Shown here: in pieces, positions 52,088-60,665 of the stretch
Numbering within the stretch: position 1 is the first letter of the stretch
Layout of the letters: every line of letters begins with the position of its first letter
From: Pseudomonas sp. GOM6
GTDB lineage: Bacteria; Pseudomonadota; Gammaproteobacteria; Pseudomonadales; Pseudomonadaceae
Direction: 5' to 3'
Assembly: GCF_029537485.1 (NCBI RefSeq)
Contig: NZ_JARPUS010000015.1
Location: 1 to 64,000 of the forward strand
Length of the DNA: 64,000 bases
Translations under genes and position numbers: made by a program
The notes under the pieces: model-generated
What the model saw: only the letters and a program-made list of their open reading frames with translations
What the model was told of the DNA's origin: nothing
Databases searched by the model: none

Positions 52088-53098
52088 TCAGAGTTCGGCA
52101 TCCAGTGCCTGCACGCGCTTGCGCTCCAGCGCATCGAAGCGGTTTGCCTGTAAGTCGGCAATGGCCGCTTGCAGGTCGGTCTGACTGAGCCCTGCTTCAC
52201 GCAGCCGATTGCGCTCGCGGGCATAGTCGTTCAGGCGTTGTTGCCAAGCTGCTTGCTGGCGATCCAGTTCGGCCAGGGCGTCGGCGGCTTCACGGCCCAG
52301 GCTCTGTTCGCGCACCTGGTGCAGTTCTTCGGCGCTGGCACCCCGCGCCTGCAAGGCTTGGGTCGTGGCGTAGAGTTCGCCATGACGCATGCTCTCTTGG
52401 CGAGCCTGGCGTACCTCTTCCGTTAGTTGCAACTCCATTTCGGCCCGTGCTTGTTGTCGCGCATCGTCGTCCAAACCGTCCTGCCGGGCCAGCATCAGGC
52501 GCTGCAACATGTATTCGCTTTCGGCATTTTCCCTGGCGAAGAACACCCGATACTCCTCACTACTGAAGTAGTGCTGGCGCACCGCGTTGATAGCGTCCAG
52601 GCGCAGGCGAAGGGCGGTTGGATCCAGTTCCATGCCGGTTTCGGGCAGGCCCTGCAGGGCGATGCGGTAATCCACATATCGGCTCAGCAGCTCGCGGGCC
52701 TGCTCCAGGGCTGGCCCCTTCAGTTGTGTGGCTAGCTCCTGGTGAATGCGGGTGAGTACCTTGTCCAGTCCTTCTTCTTCAAGGCCGGCGAGATAGAAGT
52801 CGAAGAGCTGCAGCATATCTGCCTGCAGCCTCAGGTTGCCTTGCTCGTCACTGCTCAGGGCAATGCCATGTTCACTGCCTTGCAGTGAAGGTGGCAGCGG
52901 ACCCGGGTCGACCAGTGTGGCTGTGGGTATGCTGCGCAGTTGCTGGTTAAGGGCACGGGCCTGCTGGCTGCGGGCATCGTCTACCGCCGCAATGGCGGGC
53001 TGGCTGGTCGGTTGGGGGAGTGGTCGATAGACCAGCCAGGTGCCGCCGACGGTGGCGGCGCTCACTATCAGTGCTGTCAGGATGATTCGCTTGGACAT
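52088..53098 (-). CDS. lifO: Lipase-specific foldase (LifO)
   Basis: A steric chaperone held in the inner membrane that folds the cognate lipase in the periplasm before type II secretion. The 336 residues show an N-terminal membrane anchor (RIILTALIVSAATVGGTWLVY), an Ala/Pro variable stretch, the family motif around LQLFDFYLAGLEEEGLDKV, and a long helical region to the C-terminus (VRQARQESMRHGELYATTQALQARGASAEELHQVR). ATG 53098 was chosen (AAGGAG upstream). It lies downstream of the lipase gene, as in other Pseudomonas, and is separated from it by a 13-bp perfect hairpin. Confidence 0.93.
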   Translation of the reverse strand: MSKRIILTALIVSAATVGGTWLVYRPLPQPTSQPAIAAVDDARSQQARALNQQLRSIPTATLVDPGPLPPSLQGSEHGIALSSDEQGNLRLQADMLQLFDFYLAGLEEEGLDKVLTRIHQELATQLKGPALEQARELLSRYVDYRIALQGLPETGMELDPTALRLRLDAINAVRQHYFSSEEYRVFFARENAESEYMLQRLMLARQDGLDDDARQQARAEMELQLTEEVRQARQESMRHGELYATTQALQARGASAEELHQVREQSLGREAADALAELDRQQAAWQQRLNDYARERNRLREAGLSQTDLQAAIADLQANRFDALERKRVQALDAEL

Positions 53099-53112
53099 CG
53101 GATACTCCTTGT

Positions 53113-53146
53113 GGCGGGCCTGGCGAAGGGGCACGCCAGGCCCGCC
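53113..53146 (-). other. Intercistronic 13-bp hairpin between lipase and foldase genes
   Basis: GGCGGGCCTGGCG (53113-53125), an 8-base loop and CGCCAGGCCCGCC (53134-53146): no mismatch. It starts 7 bases after the lipase stop and ends about 14 bases before the foldase start, with no T run. It could lower foldase expression relative to lipase or protect the lipase mRNA. Confidence 0.8.
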
Positions 53147-53153
53147 GCAGGTG

Positions 53154-54092
53154 TTACAGGCCGAGGTTTTTCAGGCGATTGGCCTGGTTGGTGAACACGG
53201 TCTTGGGGTTGGTCTCGAACAGTGACACCAGGCCGAATACCTGGTTGTTGATGTCGAGGTGGTTCATTGTGTAATTGTCTTTGAGCACTTTGCCGAAGTG
53301 GCTTGAGCAGCGCCCGGTGACGCCGTCGTTGGCCTCGTTGAACGCAAACGAGGTAACGGTGAACAGCGGGTCGGAGATGTCCAGCACGTTGGTCAGCGGT
53401 GCAGTGCCGCTCATGGAGTACAGGCGCACACTGTTGCCGTTCAGGGTGACGGTTTCCGGGCCCTGGCCGCAGGCCGTGGACGGCAGCCCAACCGGGTAGC
53501 GTTGGTTGTACGAGGCGGCGCCGGGTTTGTTGAACTCGGCGAGCATGGCGCGTACATCGGATGGGCTCTTTTTGTTGTTCGACAGCAGGTTGACCAGGTT
53601 GCCCACGGCGTTGGCGAATACGTCGAAGGCCACACCCTGCAGGCTGCCGGGAGGGGCGACGCCGGTCACCAGATCGGCCAGCGGAGAGCCCTGGTGGGGC
53701 GAGTTGAGGGTGGTCACCGAAGCCACCAGATCAGGGCGCACGTTGAGTACATAGCGGGTGGTCAGGCCACCCTGGCTGTGGCCGATCAGGTTGAATTTCT
53801 TGATGCTGCCTCCGGAGGCGGCGCGAATCTGTTCCAGCTGGCTAATCAGCGCCTCACCGCGTTTGGCCGAGCTGTCGAAGGCATTGATCTTGGGGACGTA
53901 GACCTTGGCACCCTGGCTCTGCAGGGTGCTGGGGATCTGGTACCAGTAATCGACGAAGGCAATGCTGTCGAAGGCAAAGATGCCGGGGACGAGGACGATG
54001 GGATGCTTGGTTTGCGCCTGGGTGCCAGCCTGGGATGACATGGCCACGCACAGGCCGAGGGTGGCCAGCGCCGGAGTCAGCAGCTTTTTCAT
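53154..54092 (-). CDS. lipA: Secreted triacylglycerol lipase (family I)
   Basis: An extracellular lipase of the P. aeruginosa LipA group, 312 residues. Residues 1-22 are a signal peptide; secretion probably goes via the type II system. The catalytic triad is Ser106 in GHSQGG, Asp256 in NEANDGVTG and His278 in MNHLD. A disulfide pair, Cys208 and Cys262, and a calcium site (including Asp280 in HLDINNQ) match the known structure. It is followed by its foldase gene. The 226-bp leader holds two hairpins (54129-54168). An AraC-type gene lies divergently upstream. Confidence 0.95.
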   Translation of the reverse strand: MKKLLTPALATLGLCVAMSSQAGTQAQTKHPIVLVPGIFAFDSIAFVDYWYQIPSTLQSQGAKVYVPKINAFDSSAKRGEALISQLEQIRAASGGSIKKFNLIGHSQGGLTTRYVLNVRPDLVASVTTLNSPHQGSPLADLVTGVAPPGSLQGVAFDVFANAVGNLVNLLSNNKKSPSDVRAMLAEFNKPGAASYNQRYPVGLPSTACGQGPETVTLNGNSVRLYSMSGTAPLTNVLDISDPLFTVTSFAFNEANDGVTGRCSSHFGKVLKDNYTMNHLDINNQVFGLVSLFETNPKTVFTNQANRLKNLGL

Positions 54093-54128
54093 GATGGTTT
54101 CCTGTGTATTCGTTTTTTGTTGTTGTAG

Positions 54129-54168
54129 CTCCGCTCACAGCTGCGGAGGTGGTGGTCATAAAACCACC
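54129..54168 (-). promoter_or_regulatory. Tandem hairpins in the lipase leader
   Basis: CTCCGC-N8-GCGGAG (54129-54148) and GGTGGT-N6-ACCACC (54151-54168) sit one after the other within 80 bases upstream of the lipase start. They could fold in the 5' untranslated mRNA and affect stability or translation. Neither has a T run. Promoter elements could not be assigned. Confidence 0.4.
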
Positions 54169-54318
54169 GGTACGCGACACCGGCTTGTAAGAACTGATGA
54201 AATCGCGCCGACGGCGCACAATTTATTGCGACGGCTTTCGCAGCTGGTCTTTCGAGGCTGCGTAAGCTGTGCTAACTCTGCGTCAACAAAAACAACAAGA
54301 ATCAGGGCGAACACGTCC

Positions 54319-55098
54319 ATGCCGGCCAGCCAAGCCCCGGTGCTGCTCTATCTGTGGGATAAGCGCACCTTCTATCTCAGCCCTTTCACGGAGCCGCTGC
54401 AGCTGTCTCAGGCGGCGGCCATGCTGCTGCTCAGCCTTGATGGCGACTTGTCGGTCGATTGTGCCGGCAGCACCCTGGAGTGCCGTAGCGCACTGTTGCC
54501 CGCGGGGTTGGATCTGACCGTGGACTGCCGCGATTCGCGGGTCGCCATCTGTTACTTGGATGTGTTCGGTGAGGATCATGCGCTGTTGGCACCGCGCATG
54601 GCGCGGCAGCAGGGCGCAGTGCACGCTGCGCTGGATGACGAGGCCTTCTGGGTTGAGCGTTTTGACCAGTTGCACTGCGTCAGCGCGCCGCCCGAGGAGA
54701 TCTGGCAGACGCTGGAGGCGCTGATCAATCCTCAGGCTCTGAAGCCAGTCGGGTATGCCTGCGACCCGCGTATCGTGAGAGTCGTGGAACTGATCAAGTT
54801 GGACGTGGCCTGCAATCAGTCCATCGATTTTCTCGCTGAGCATGTTGGCCTTTCAGTGCCGCGCTTGACCCAGTTGTTCCGCCAGCACGTCGGCGTGCCC
54901 ATCCGTCGCTACCGGCAGTGGCACCGACTGTTCGTCACCAGCGTTGGGGTCGCCCGCGGGATGAACCTGACTGATGCCGCCATGGCAGCCGGCTTCACCG
55001 ACTCGGCGCATTTCAGCCACACCTTTCGCAGCATCATCGGCATGAGCCCCTCGGCGGCGTTGGCGCAGCCACGCGGGATTCGGCTGTTCGCCGGCTGA
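54319..55098 (+). CDS. AraC-family transcriptional regulator
   Basis: A 259-residue regulator with a C-terminal double helix-turn-helix: SIDFLAEHVGLSVPRLTQLFRQHVGVPIRRYRQWHRLF and NLTDAAMAAGFTDSAHFSHTFRSIIGMSP. The N-terminal part (about 1-130) is a beta-rich cupin-like sensor. ATG 54319 (AGGGCGA upstream) was preferred since the open frame continues upstream without family sequence. It is divergent from the lipase operon, with 226 bases between them, so control of the lipase genes is a reasonable guess but unproven. Confidence 0.88.
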   Translation: MPASQAPVLLYLWDKRTFYLSPFTEPLQLSQAAAMLLLSLDGDLSVDCAGSTLECRSALLPAGLDLTVDCRDSRVAICYLDVFGEDHALLAPRMARQQGAVHAALDDEAFWVERFDQLHCVSAPPEEIWQTLEALINPQALKPVGYACDPRIVRVVELIKLDVACNQSIDFLAEHVGLSVPRLTQLFRQHVGVPIRRYRQWHRLFVTSVGVARGMNLTDAAMAAGFTDSAHFSHTFRSIIGMSPSAALAQPRGIRLFAG

Positions 55099-55141
55099 CG
55101 AATCGGGCAAGCTGGGCCAATCCCCGTTGCGCCGAATTACC

Positions 55142-55960
55142 ATGCAAGACGACGATTTTCCCGACGATGCCGCGCAAACCGAGCGCACGCGCGAGACCAT
55201 CCTGCTCTATCACCTCAGTTGGCGCTGCCGTGACCTTGAGGCGGTGATGGCGCTGTTCCACCCGGACATCGAGTACAACGACTTCTTCCAGCAGCGCAGC
55301 ATGCGCCTGGACGAGTTGCGCGAGTATGTCGAAGACAACCTGCCGCGGCGTCCTGGCGAAATGCTGGAGCATGTCGACCGCATCCGCATCGACGGCCACA
55401 CGGCCTTCATCCAGTACCGCTTCGCGTTGCAGGGCAGTGAGGGCCTGGCCTCGTTCCGCACCGGCGAGTCGATCACCGTGCGCGATGGGCTGATCTGGCG
55501 GATCAACGAATACGCCACGCTGGTACACGAGGTCCGCGCCAGCAAGGGCGCGAGTACGCGACCGGCCACCAGTCGCTTGGGGCTGTCGGCATGGCAGCTG
55601 AGCATGCTGGCGCAGGATCTGCAGGACTACTTCAACAAGCACCAGCCGTTTCTCGATCCGGAGCTGGACCTGCAGCAGGTGGCCACCGCGACCGGTTACA
55701 GCCGCAACCAAATCTCCCATCTGCTCAACCAGGTGCTGGGGCAGAGCTTCTATCGTTACGTGAACCAGGCGCGCCTGCAGTACCTGCTAGATGGCCTGGA
55801 GGCGAGTGGTGATGCCGGTCGAGTGGACGAGTTGGCCTTTGCCGCCGGCTTCAATTCGCTGTCGGCCTTCTATAAGTGCTTCCGTGAGCGCATGGGTATG
55901 ACGCCCAAGGCCTATCTCAAGCAAATTTCCTCGCGGGCACGCACGCAAGACAAAGCCTGA
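55142..55960 (+). CDS. Regulator with NTF2/SnoaL-like sensor domain and AraC HTH
   Basis: A 272-residue protein of unusual domain order: an N-terminal SnoaL/NTF2-like domain (about 10-130; HLSWRCRDLEAVMALFHPDIEYNDFFQQRSM, AFIQYRFALQGSEG) probably binds a small ligand, and an AraC-type DNA-binding domain follows (DLQQVATATGYSRNQISHLLNQVLGQSFYRYVNQARLQYLL, DELAFAAGFNSLSAFYKCFRERMGMTPKAYL). ATG 55142 was chosen; TTG 55127 is an alternative. It lies 47 bases upstream of the FAD oxidoreductase on the same strand and is the probable regulator of that operon. Confidence 0.85.
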   Translation: MQDDDFPDDAAQTERTRETILLYHLSWRCRDLEAVMALFHPDIEYNDFFQQRSMRLDELREYVEDNLPRRPGEMLEHVDRIRIDGHTAFIQYRFALQGSEGLASFRTGESITVRDGLIWRINEYATLVHEVRASKGASTRPATSRLGLSAWQLSMLAQDLQDYFNKHQPFLDPELDLQQVATATGYSRNQISHLLNQVLGQSFYRYVNQARLQYLLDGLEASGDAGRVDELAFAAGFNSLSAFYKCFRERMGMTPKAYLKQISSRARTQDKA

Positions 55961-56007
55961 GTCGGCTGACTAGTCTGCGCCATCGATTGATTGGCGGAGA
56001 CTCCCCG

Positions 56008-57426
56008 ATGAGCCAGTGGCGCAACATCAGCCTGTGGATGGACCAGCTCGACGAGCCGCTGCAGGCTCGCCCGAGTTTGCAGGCAGACATCAGTGCCGAC
56101 GTGGCGATCATCGGCGCCGGCTATACCGGGCTGTGGACCGCCTACTACCTCAAGCACCAGGCACCGCAGCTGCGGGTGGTGATCGTGGAGGCGGAGACCG
56201 CCGGCTTCGGCGCCTCCGGGCGTAACGGTGGCTGGCTGATGGGCAATATCCTCGGTGAGGACCGCCTACTCGGTGGCTTGCCCGCCGAGCAGCGCAAGGC
56301 CGGCTTCGACCTGCTGCATGGCATTCCCGATGAAGTGGCGGCCGTCACGGCGCGCGAGGGCATCGACTGCGATCTGCGCAAGGGCGGCGTGCTGTACTGC
56401 GCGGCGCGCTATCCGGAGCAGCTCAGTGGCCTGCGCGAGTACCTGCAGCACCTGCGTGAGCTGGGTCTGGGCGAAGACGATTACCGCTGGCTGGAGCCTG
56501 GCGAGCTGAACGAACAGCTGCGCGTGGCCAACCCCTACGGCGCCATCCACAGCCCGCACTGCGCCACTATCCAGCCGGCCAAGCTGGCCCGCGGTCTGGC
56601 GCGCAGCGTCGAAGCCTTGGGCGTCGAAATCTACGAACAGAGCCGGGTGAGCGACTGGCAGCCGGGTCTGGTACGCACCGAGCACGGCAGCGTGCGGGCC
56701 GACTGGGTGGTGCCGGCGGTGGAAGGCTATGCCGCCGAGATGCCGCCGCTGGGGCACTACCAGTTGCCGGTACAGAGCCTGATAGTCGCCACCGAACCTT
56801 TGCCCGCCGATGTCTGGGCCGAGATTGGCCTGGAGCGTGGTCAGGCTTTCAGCGAGTTCAGCCGCCAGGTGACCTATGGCCAGCGCAGCGCCGATGATCG
56901 CCTGGTGTTTGGGGCGCGGGGAGGCTACCGCTTCGGCGGTCGCCTGCGCAGCGACTTCAATCTCACCGAGGATGAGCGCGGCTTGCGTCGCTACCTGCTA
57001 AGTGAGCTGTTCCCGCAACTTCGTGATGTGCGCCTGAGCCACGCCTGGGGCGGCAACCTGGGCATGGCCCGGCGCTTCAGGCCGCACATGCTGCGCGATT
57101 CACGCAACCGCATCGCCCTGTCCGGCGGTTATGGCGGGGAGGGCGTAGGCGCTACCAACCTCGGCGGTCGCACTCTGGCTGACCTGATTCTCGGCCGCGA
57201 CAGTGAGCTGACTCACCAGCCCTGGGTGATGGCCGATGGCGCGATCAACCAGCTGCGCCGCTGGGAGCCGGAGCCGTGCCGCTGGCTCGGCTACAACGCG
57301 ATCATCCGCAGCTTCGTCTTCGAGGACGACGTGCTGGCCAACCCCCATACCCCCGCCTGGCGCCGGCGCCTGGCCAGCAAGCTGGCCGCCGGCATGGAAG
57401 GCCTGATGACCTGGAAAGTCGGCTGA
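56008..57426 (+). CDS. FAD-dependent oxidoreductase (gamma-glutamylputrescine oxidase/PauB-PuuB type)
   Basis: A 472-residue DAO-superfamily flavoprotein. The FAD-binding Rossmann motif is VAIIGAGYTGLWTAYYL near residue 31, followed by VIVEAETAGFGASGRNGGW. GGYGGEGVGATNLGGRTLADLILG near the C-terminus is typical of PuuB-like gamma-glutamylputrescine oxidases. Together with a PotF-like binding protein downstream, oxidation of a polyamine derivative is likely. GGAG precedes ATG 56008. A cupin gene starts 20 bases downstream. Confidence 0.88.
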   Translation: MSQWRNISLWMDQLDEPLQARPSLQADISADVAIIGAGYTGLWTAYYLKHQAPQLRVVIVEAETAGFGASGRNGGWLMGNILGEDRLLGGLPAEQRKAGFDLLHGIPDEVAAVTAREGIDCDLRKGGVLYCAARYPEQLSGLREYLQHLRELGLGEDDYRWLEPGELNEQLRVANPYGAIHSPHCATIQPAKLARGLARSVEALGVEIYEQSRVSDWQPGLVRTEHGSVRADWVVPAVEGYAAEMPPLGHYQLPVQSLIVATEPLPADVWAEIGLERGQAFSEFSRQVTYGQRSADDRLVFGARGGYRFGGRLRSDFNLTEDERGLRRYLLSELFPQLRDVRLSHAWGGNLGMARRFRPHMLRDSRNRIALSGGYGGEGVGATNLGGRTLADLILGRDSELTHQPWVMADGAINQLRRWEPEPCRWLGYNAIIRSFVFEDDVLANPHTPAWRRRLASKLAAGMEGLMTWKVG

Positions 57427-57446
57427 TTCCTACTGAGAGCACAACG

Positions 57447-57788
57447 ATGAACATCACCCACTTCAAGAACACCCCAGCCCTGGCACTGGAAGAGTCCAAC
57501 CCGGTGGCCGTACCCCTGAGCGAGCCGGTCGCAGTGACTTCGACCACCTCGGTCGCGCGCAGCGACGGCGTCGAGACCGGTGTCTGGGAGTGCACGCCGG
57601 GCCGTTGGCGCCGGCAGATCGTGCAGCAGGAGTTCTGCCACATCATCGCCGGGCGCTGCACCTTCACTCCGGACGGCGGCGAGCCGATGGCAATCCAGGC
57701 CGGCGATGCGCTGATGATGCCGGCCAACACCACAGGGGTGTGGGACATACAAGAAACGGTCCGCAAGACCTACGTACTGATCTTCTGA
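57447..57788 (+). CDS. Cupin-domain protein (EutQ/ureidoglycine-type)
   Basis: A 113-residue single cupin. ETGVWECTPGRWRRQIVQQEFCHIIAGRCTFTPDGGEPMAIQAGDALMMPANTTGVWDIQETVRKTYV has the conserved beta-barrel, but the usual metal ligand pattern HxH is missing; only one His is seen in the barrel, so metal binding is doubtful. Such cupins accompany polyamine and amine oxidases in Pseudomonas. It lies between the oxidase and the binding-protein genes and is likely co-transcribed. Confidence 0.85.
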   Translation: MNITHFKNTPALALEESNPVAVPLSEPVAVTSTTSVARSDGVETGVWECTPGRWRRQIVQQEFCHIIAGRCTFTPDGGEPMAIQAGDALMMPANTTGVWDIQETVRKTYVLIF

Positions 57789-57823
57789 ACTGCCACCGAC
57801 ACAACACAACAACCGAGGTGAAC

Positions 57824-58900
57824 ATGCTCAAGAAAGTCCTTCCGCTGATGCTCGTCGCGTCAGTCAGCCAGGCGGCGGAAACCGTGCACATCTACAACTG
57901 GGGCGAGTACATCGCGCCGGACACCCTGAAGAACTTCCAGGCGCAAACCGGCATCGGCAGCCAGTACGATGTGTACGACAGCAACGAAACCCTCGACGGC
58001 AAGCTCATGGCTGGTCATTCCGGTTATGACGTGGTGATGCCGTCCAACCACTTCATGGCCCGGCAGATTCAGGGCGGCGCGCTGACCAAGCTCGATCGCA
58101 GCAAGCTGCCCAACTGGAACAACCTCAACCCGGTGCTGATGAAGGCGCTGGAGGCCAACGACCCGGGCAACCAGTACGGTTTCCCCTACCTGTGGGGCAC
58201 CACCGGCATCGGCTACAACATGGACAAGGTCAAGGCCGTGCTGGGCGACGGCGTGGCGCTGGACAGCTGGGATGTGCTGTTCAAACCGGAGAACCTGAGC
58301 AAGCTGGCCAAGTGTGGCGTGGCGGTGCTGGACAATGGCCCGGAACTGCTGCCCATCGCTCTGCATCACCTGGGCTTGCCGCACCACAGCCAGAACCCCG
58401 AGGACTACAAGAAGGCCGAGGCGCTGCTGGTGGAGATGCGCCAGAACGTCACCTACTTCCACAACTCCAAGTACATCGCTGACCTGGCCAACGGTGACGT
58501 GTGCATGGCGGTCGGTTTCTCCGGCGACATCATGCAGGCGGCCAACCGCGCCAAGGAGGCCGGCAACGGCGTGCATGTCGAGTACATCATTCCGAAAGAA
58601 GGTGCGCCGCTGTGGTTCGACATGGTCGCCATGCCCGCCAATGCGCCGAGCGAGGCGGCGGGCTATGCCTTCATGAACTATCTGCTGGAGCCCAAGGTGA
58701 TGGCCGGTATCAGTAACTCGGTGCGCTACGCCAACGGCAACGCCAAGGCTGACAGCCTGGTGGAGCCGGCGCTGAAGGCTGATCCGACGGTATACCCGCC
58801 GGAGAGTGTGATGAGCAGCCTGTATGCTCTGCAGGCTATGCCGCTGAAGATCGACCGTCTGCGCACGCGTATCTGGAACAAGGTCAAGAGCGGTACCTGA
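57824..58900 (+). CDS. Polyamine ABC-transporter binding protein (PotF/SpuD-like)
   Basis: A 358-residue periplasmic binding protein with signal peptide (LKKVLPLMLVASVSQA). VHIYNWGEYIAPDTLKNFQAQTGI, YDSNETLDGKLMAGHSGYDVVMPSNHF and YGFPYLWGTTGIGYN are hallmark stretches of PotF and of SpuD/SpuE. It binds putrescine or spermidine-type ligands. The permease and ATPase are not in the window, so it may use shared transporter parts. GAGGTGA lies three bases before ATG 57824. Followed by a strong hairpin. Confidence 0.93.
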   Translation: MLKKVLPLMLVASVSQAAETVHIYNWGEYIAPDTLKNFQAQTGIGSQYDVYDSNETLDGKLMAGHSGYDVVMPSNHFMARQIQGGALTKLDRSKLPNWNNLNPVLMKALEANDPGNQYGFPYLWGTTGIGYNMDKVKAVLGDGVALDSWDVLFKPENLSKLAKCGVAVLDNGPELLPIALHHLGLPHHSQNPEDYKKAEALLVEMRQNVTYFHNSKYIADLANGDVCMAVGFSGDIMQAANRAKEAGNGVHVEYIIPKEGAPLWFDMVAMPANAPSEAAGYAFMNYLLEPKVMAGISNSVRYANGNAKADSLVEPALKADPTVYPPESVMSSLYALQAMPLKIDRLRTRIWNKVKSGT

Positions 58901-58909
58901 TCTGTACCT

Positions 58910-58935
58910 GCATCCCCCGGACTGCCGGGGGATGC
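58910..58935. terminator. 11-bp perfect hairpin between PotF-like and PLD genes
   Basis: GCATCCCCCGG (58910-58920), loop ACTG and CCGGGGGATGC (58925-58935), between convergent genes. No T run on either strand, so probably a bidirectional transcript end or 3' stabiliser. Confidence 0.6.
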
Positions 58936-58938
58936 CCT

Positions 58939-60465
58939 CTACAACTGTTTCTCGATGGGCAGCAGCCCGATCAGCCAGGTCAGCATGCGTTTACCCACGC
59001 TCGTCTTGGGCTCTGTTTGGTAACGCCCATCCTCATCGCGCCACTCCAGGCCTCCATCCTTCAGGCTGACCTGCCAGGCCCGCTCGCCATTGGCCTGCTG
59101 GGCGAACAGCTCGCGCATGCGCTGGCCGATTTGCGGGTCACGGACCAGCACACCCTGTTCGGTATTGAGGCTGCCGGAGCGGCGGTCCAGGTTGTAGCTG
59201 CCGACGAAGACCCGTTCGCCATCGATTACCAGCGCCTTGCTGTGCAGGCTAGCTCCCGATGAGCCAAACAGGCTGGCTCGAATGCGTTTCTTGAATTGTG
59301 GTTTGAGCTCCCAGAGTTCCACTCCGGCGGCGAGCATGGGGCCACGGTATTTCTGGTAGCCGCTGTGCACGGCCACCACATCATTGGCGGCCAGCGAGTT
59401 GGTCACCACGCGTATCTGGCAACCGCGTTGGCGTTGAGCCTGGATCGCTTCCATACCCACCTCTCCCGGAACGAAGTAGGGTGAGATGATCAAAATGTCC
59501 TGTTGGCAGGTCTGAGCGATGCCTAGCAGGCCTTGCAAAACGAGAGAGCTCTGGCTGCTTTCCTGTTTACGCACTTTGAGCGGATCGTCACTGATGAAGC
59601 GGTAGTCGTCGATCCAGTGCATGCGCCACTTGCCGACCACCAGGTTGTGGACCATCTCGTCCTGGTGCAGTACCTGGGCATAGTGGCTGGTGGGGGCGGC
59701 GAGTGCATGCTTGCCGAGCGTTTCCCGTAGTGTGTTGAGAGCCTTGCGGTTCACGTCAGCCGGTGCCAGCAGGGCGATGGGATACGTCACATCGGCGTTC
59801 CAGTAGCGGTCGAACGAGGCTGAGGCGTCCCGCACCACCGGGCCAGCCATGGCCATGTCGAGGTCGACGAAGTTGGCTTCTTCGCTGGCGCCGAAGTATT
59901 CGTCGCCCAGGTTGCGGCCACCAGCCAGGGCCAGGCGGTTGTCGACGATCCAGCTCTTGTTGTGCATGCGCCGGTTGACTTCGCTGAAGCGTCTGGAGAT
60001 TTCTCCCAGCTGGCTGAACATGCCGCTGCGCGAGGCAAAGGGATTGAACAGGCGCACGCTGATGTTCGGGTGGGCGTCCAGGGCGGCGAAGCCATAGTGC
60101 TTCTGCCGCGCATCCATATCGTCTACCAGCAGGCGTACCCTGACCCCGCGATCCGCGGCCTGCAGCAGAGCATGGGCCAGATAATTCCCGGTCAGGTCGG
60201 CGTGCCAGATATAGGTCTGCACATCGAGGCTGCGCTCGGCGATTCTGCTGGAGAGCAGGCGCAGGGCGAATGCCTCATAGCCGTCGTCGACCAGGCGAAA
60301 GGCGCTCTGCTTGGGGTGCTGTTGCTCAAGCGGGGCGAATATCTGATCCAGTGCACTGCTCTGTGCGACTGGCAGGCCATGCTCCGGCTGCACCTCAGTG
60401 GGGCGCGGCGGTAGCTGAGCGCAGGCGGCTAGAGCGCAGCAGGCGAGTATCATCAGCGCGCGCAT
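58939..60465 (-). CDS. Phospholipase D / cardiolipin synthase-like lipoprotein
   Basis: A 508-residue member of the PLD superfamily with two HKD motifs: MHNKSWIVDN in the first half and LHSKALVIDG in the second, both complete. The start is a lipoprotein signal (MRALMILACCALAAC, lipobox LAAC, with Ala-Gln following). It resembles ClsC-type cardiolipin synthases or related phosphatidyl transferases, here probably membrane attached at the periplasmic face. ATG 60465 was chosen because it gives the signal; the open frame extends 55 codons further with no signal. Monocistronic. Confidence 0.9.
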   Translation of the reverse strand: MRALMILACCALAACAQLPPRPTEVQPEHGLPVAQSSALDQIFAPLEQQHPKQSAFRLVDDGYEAFALRLLSSRIAERSLDVQTYIWHADLTGNYLAHALLQAADRGVRVRLLVDDMDARQKHYGFAALDAHPNISVRLFNPFASRSGMFSQLGEISRRFSEVNRRMHNKSWIVDNRLALAGGRNLGDEYFGASEEANFVDLDMAMAGPVVRDASASFDRYWNADVTYPIALLAPADVNRKALNTLRETLGKHALAAPTSHYAQVLHQDEMVHNLVVGKWRMHWIDDYRFISDDPLKVRKQESSQSSLVLQGLLGIAQTCQQDILIISPYFVPGEVGMEAIQAQRQRGCQIRVVTNSLAANDVVAVHSGYQKYRGPMLAAGVELWELKPQFKKRIRASLFGSSGASLHSKALVIDGERVFVGSYNLDRRSGSLNTEQGVLVRDPQIGQRMRELFAQQANGERAWQVSLKDGGLEWRDEDGRYQTEPKTSVGKRMLTWLIGLLPIEKQL

Positions 60466-60665
60466 GAAGTAGCTCCGCAGCTGGGGTCCTTTCAAACTAG
60501 TCAAGCGGATGGATATCTGTCCAACCTGCCGGCTCCTACTGCCTCGATCACGCGGTGAAGAGGCTCGACGCTGGCCGGGAGCGAGTTGTTGGGTGGATTG
60601 TGGTTGTGCGCGTGGCTCCCGGTGTGTCATCGCCGCGAACCACGAGTTGCTGACTGTGATCGCCC

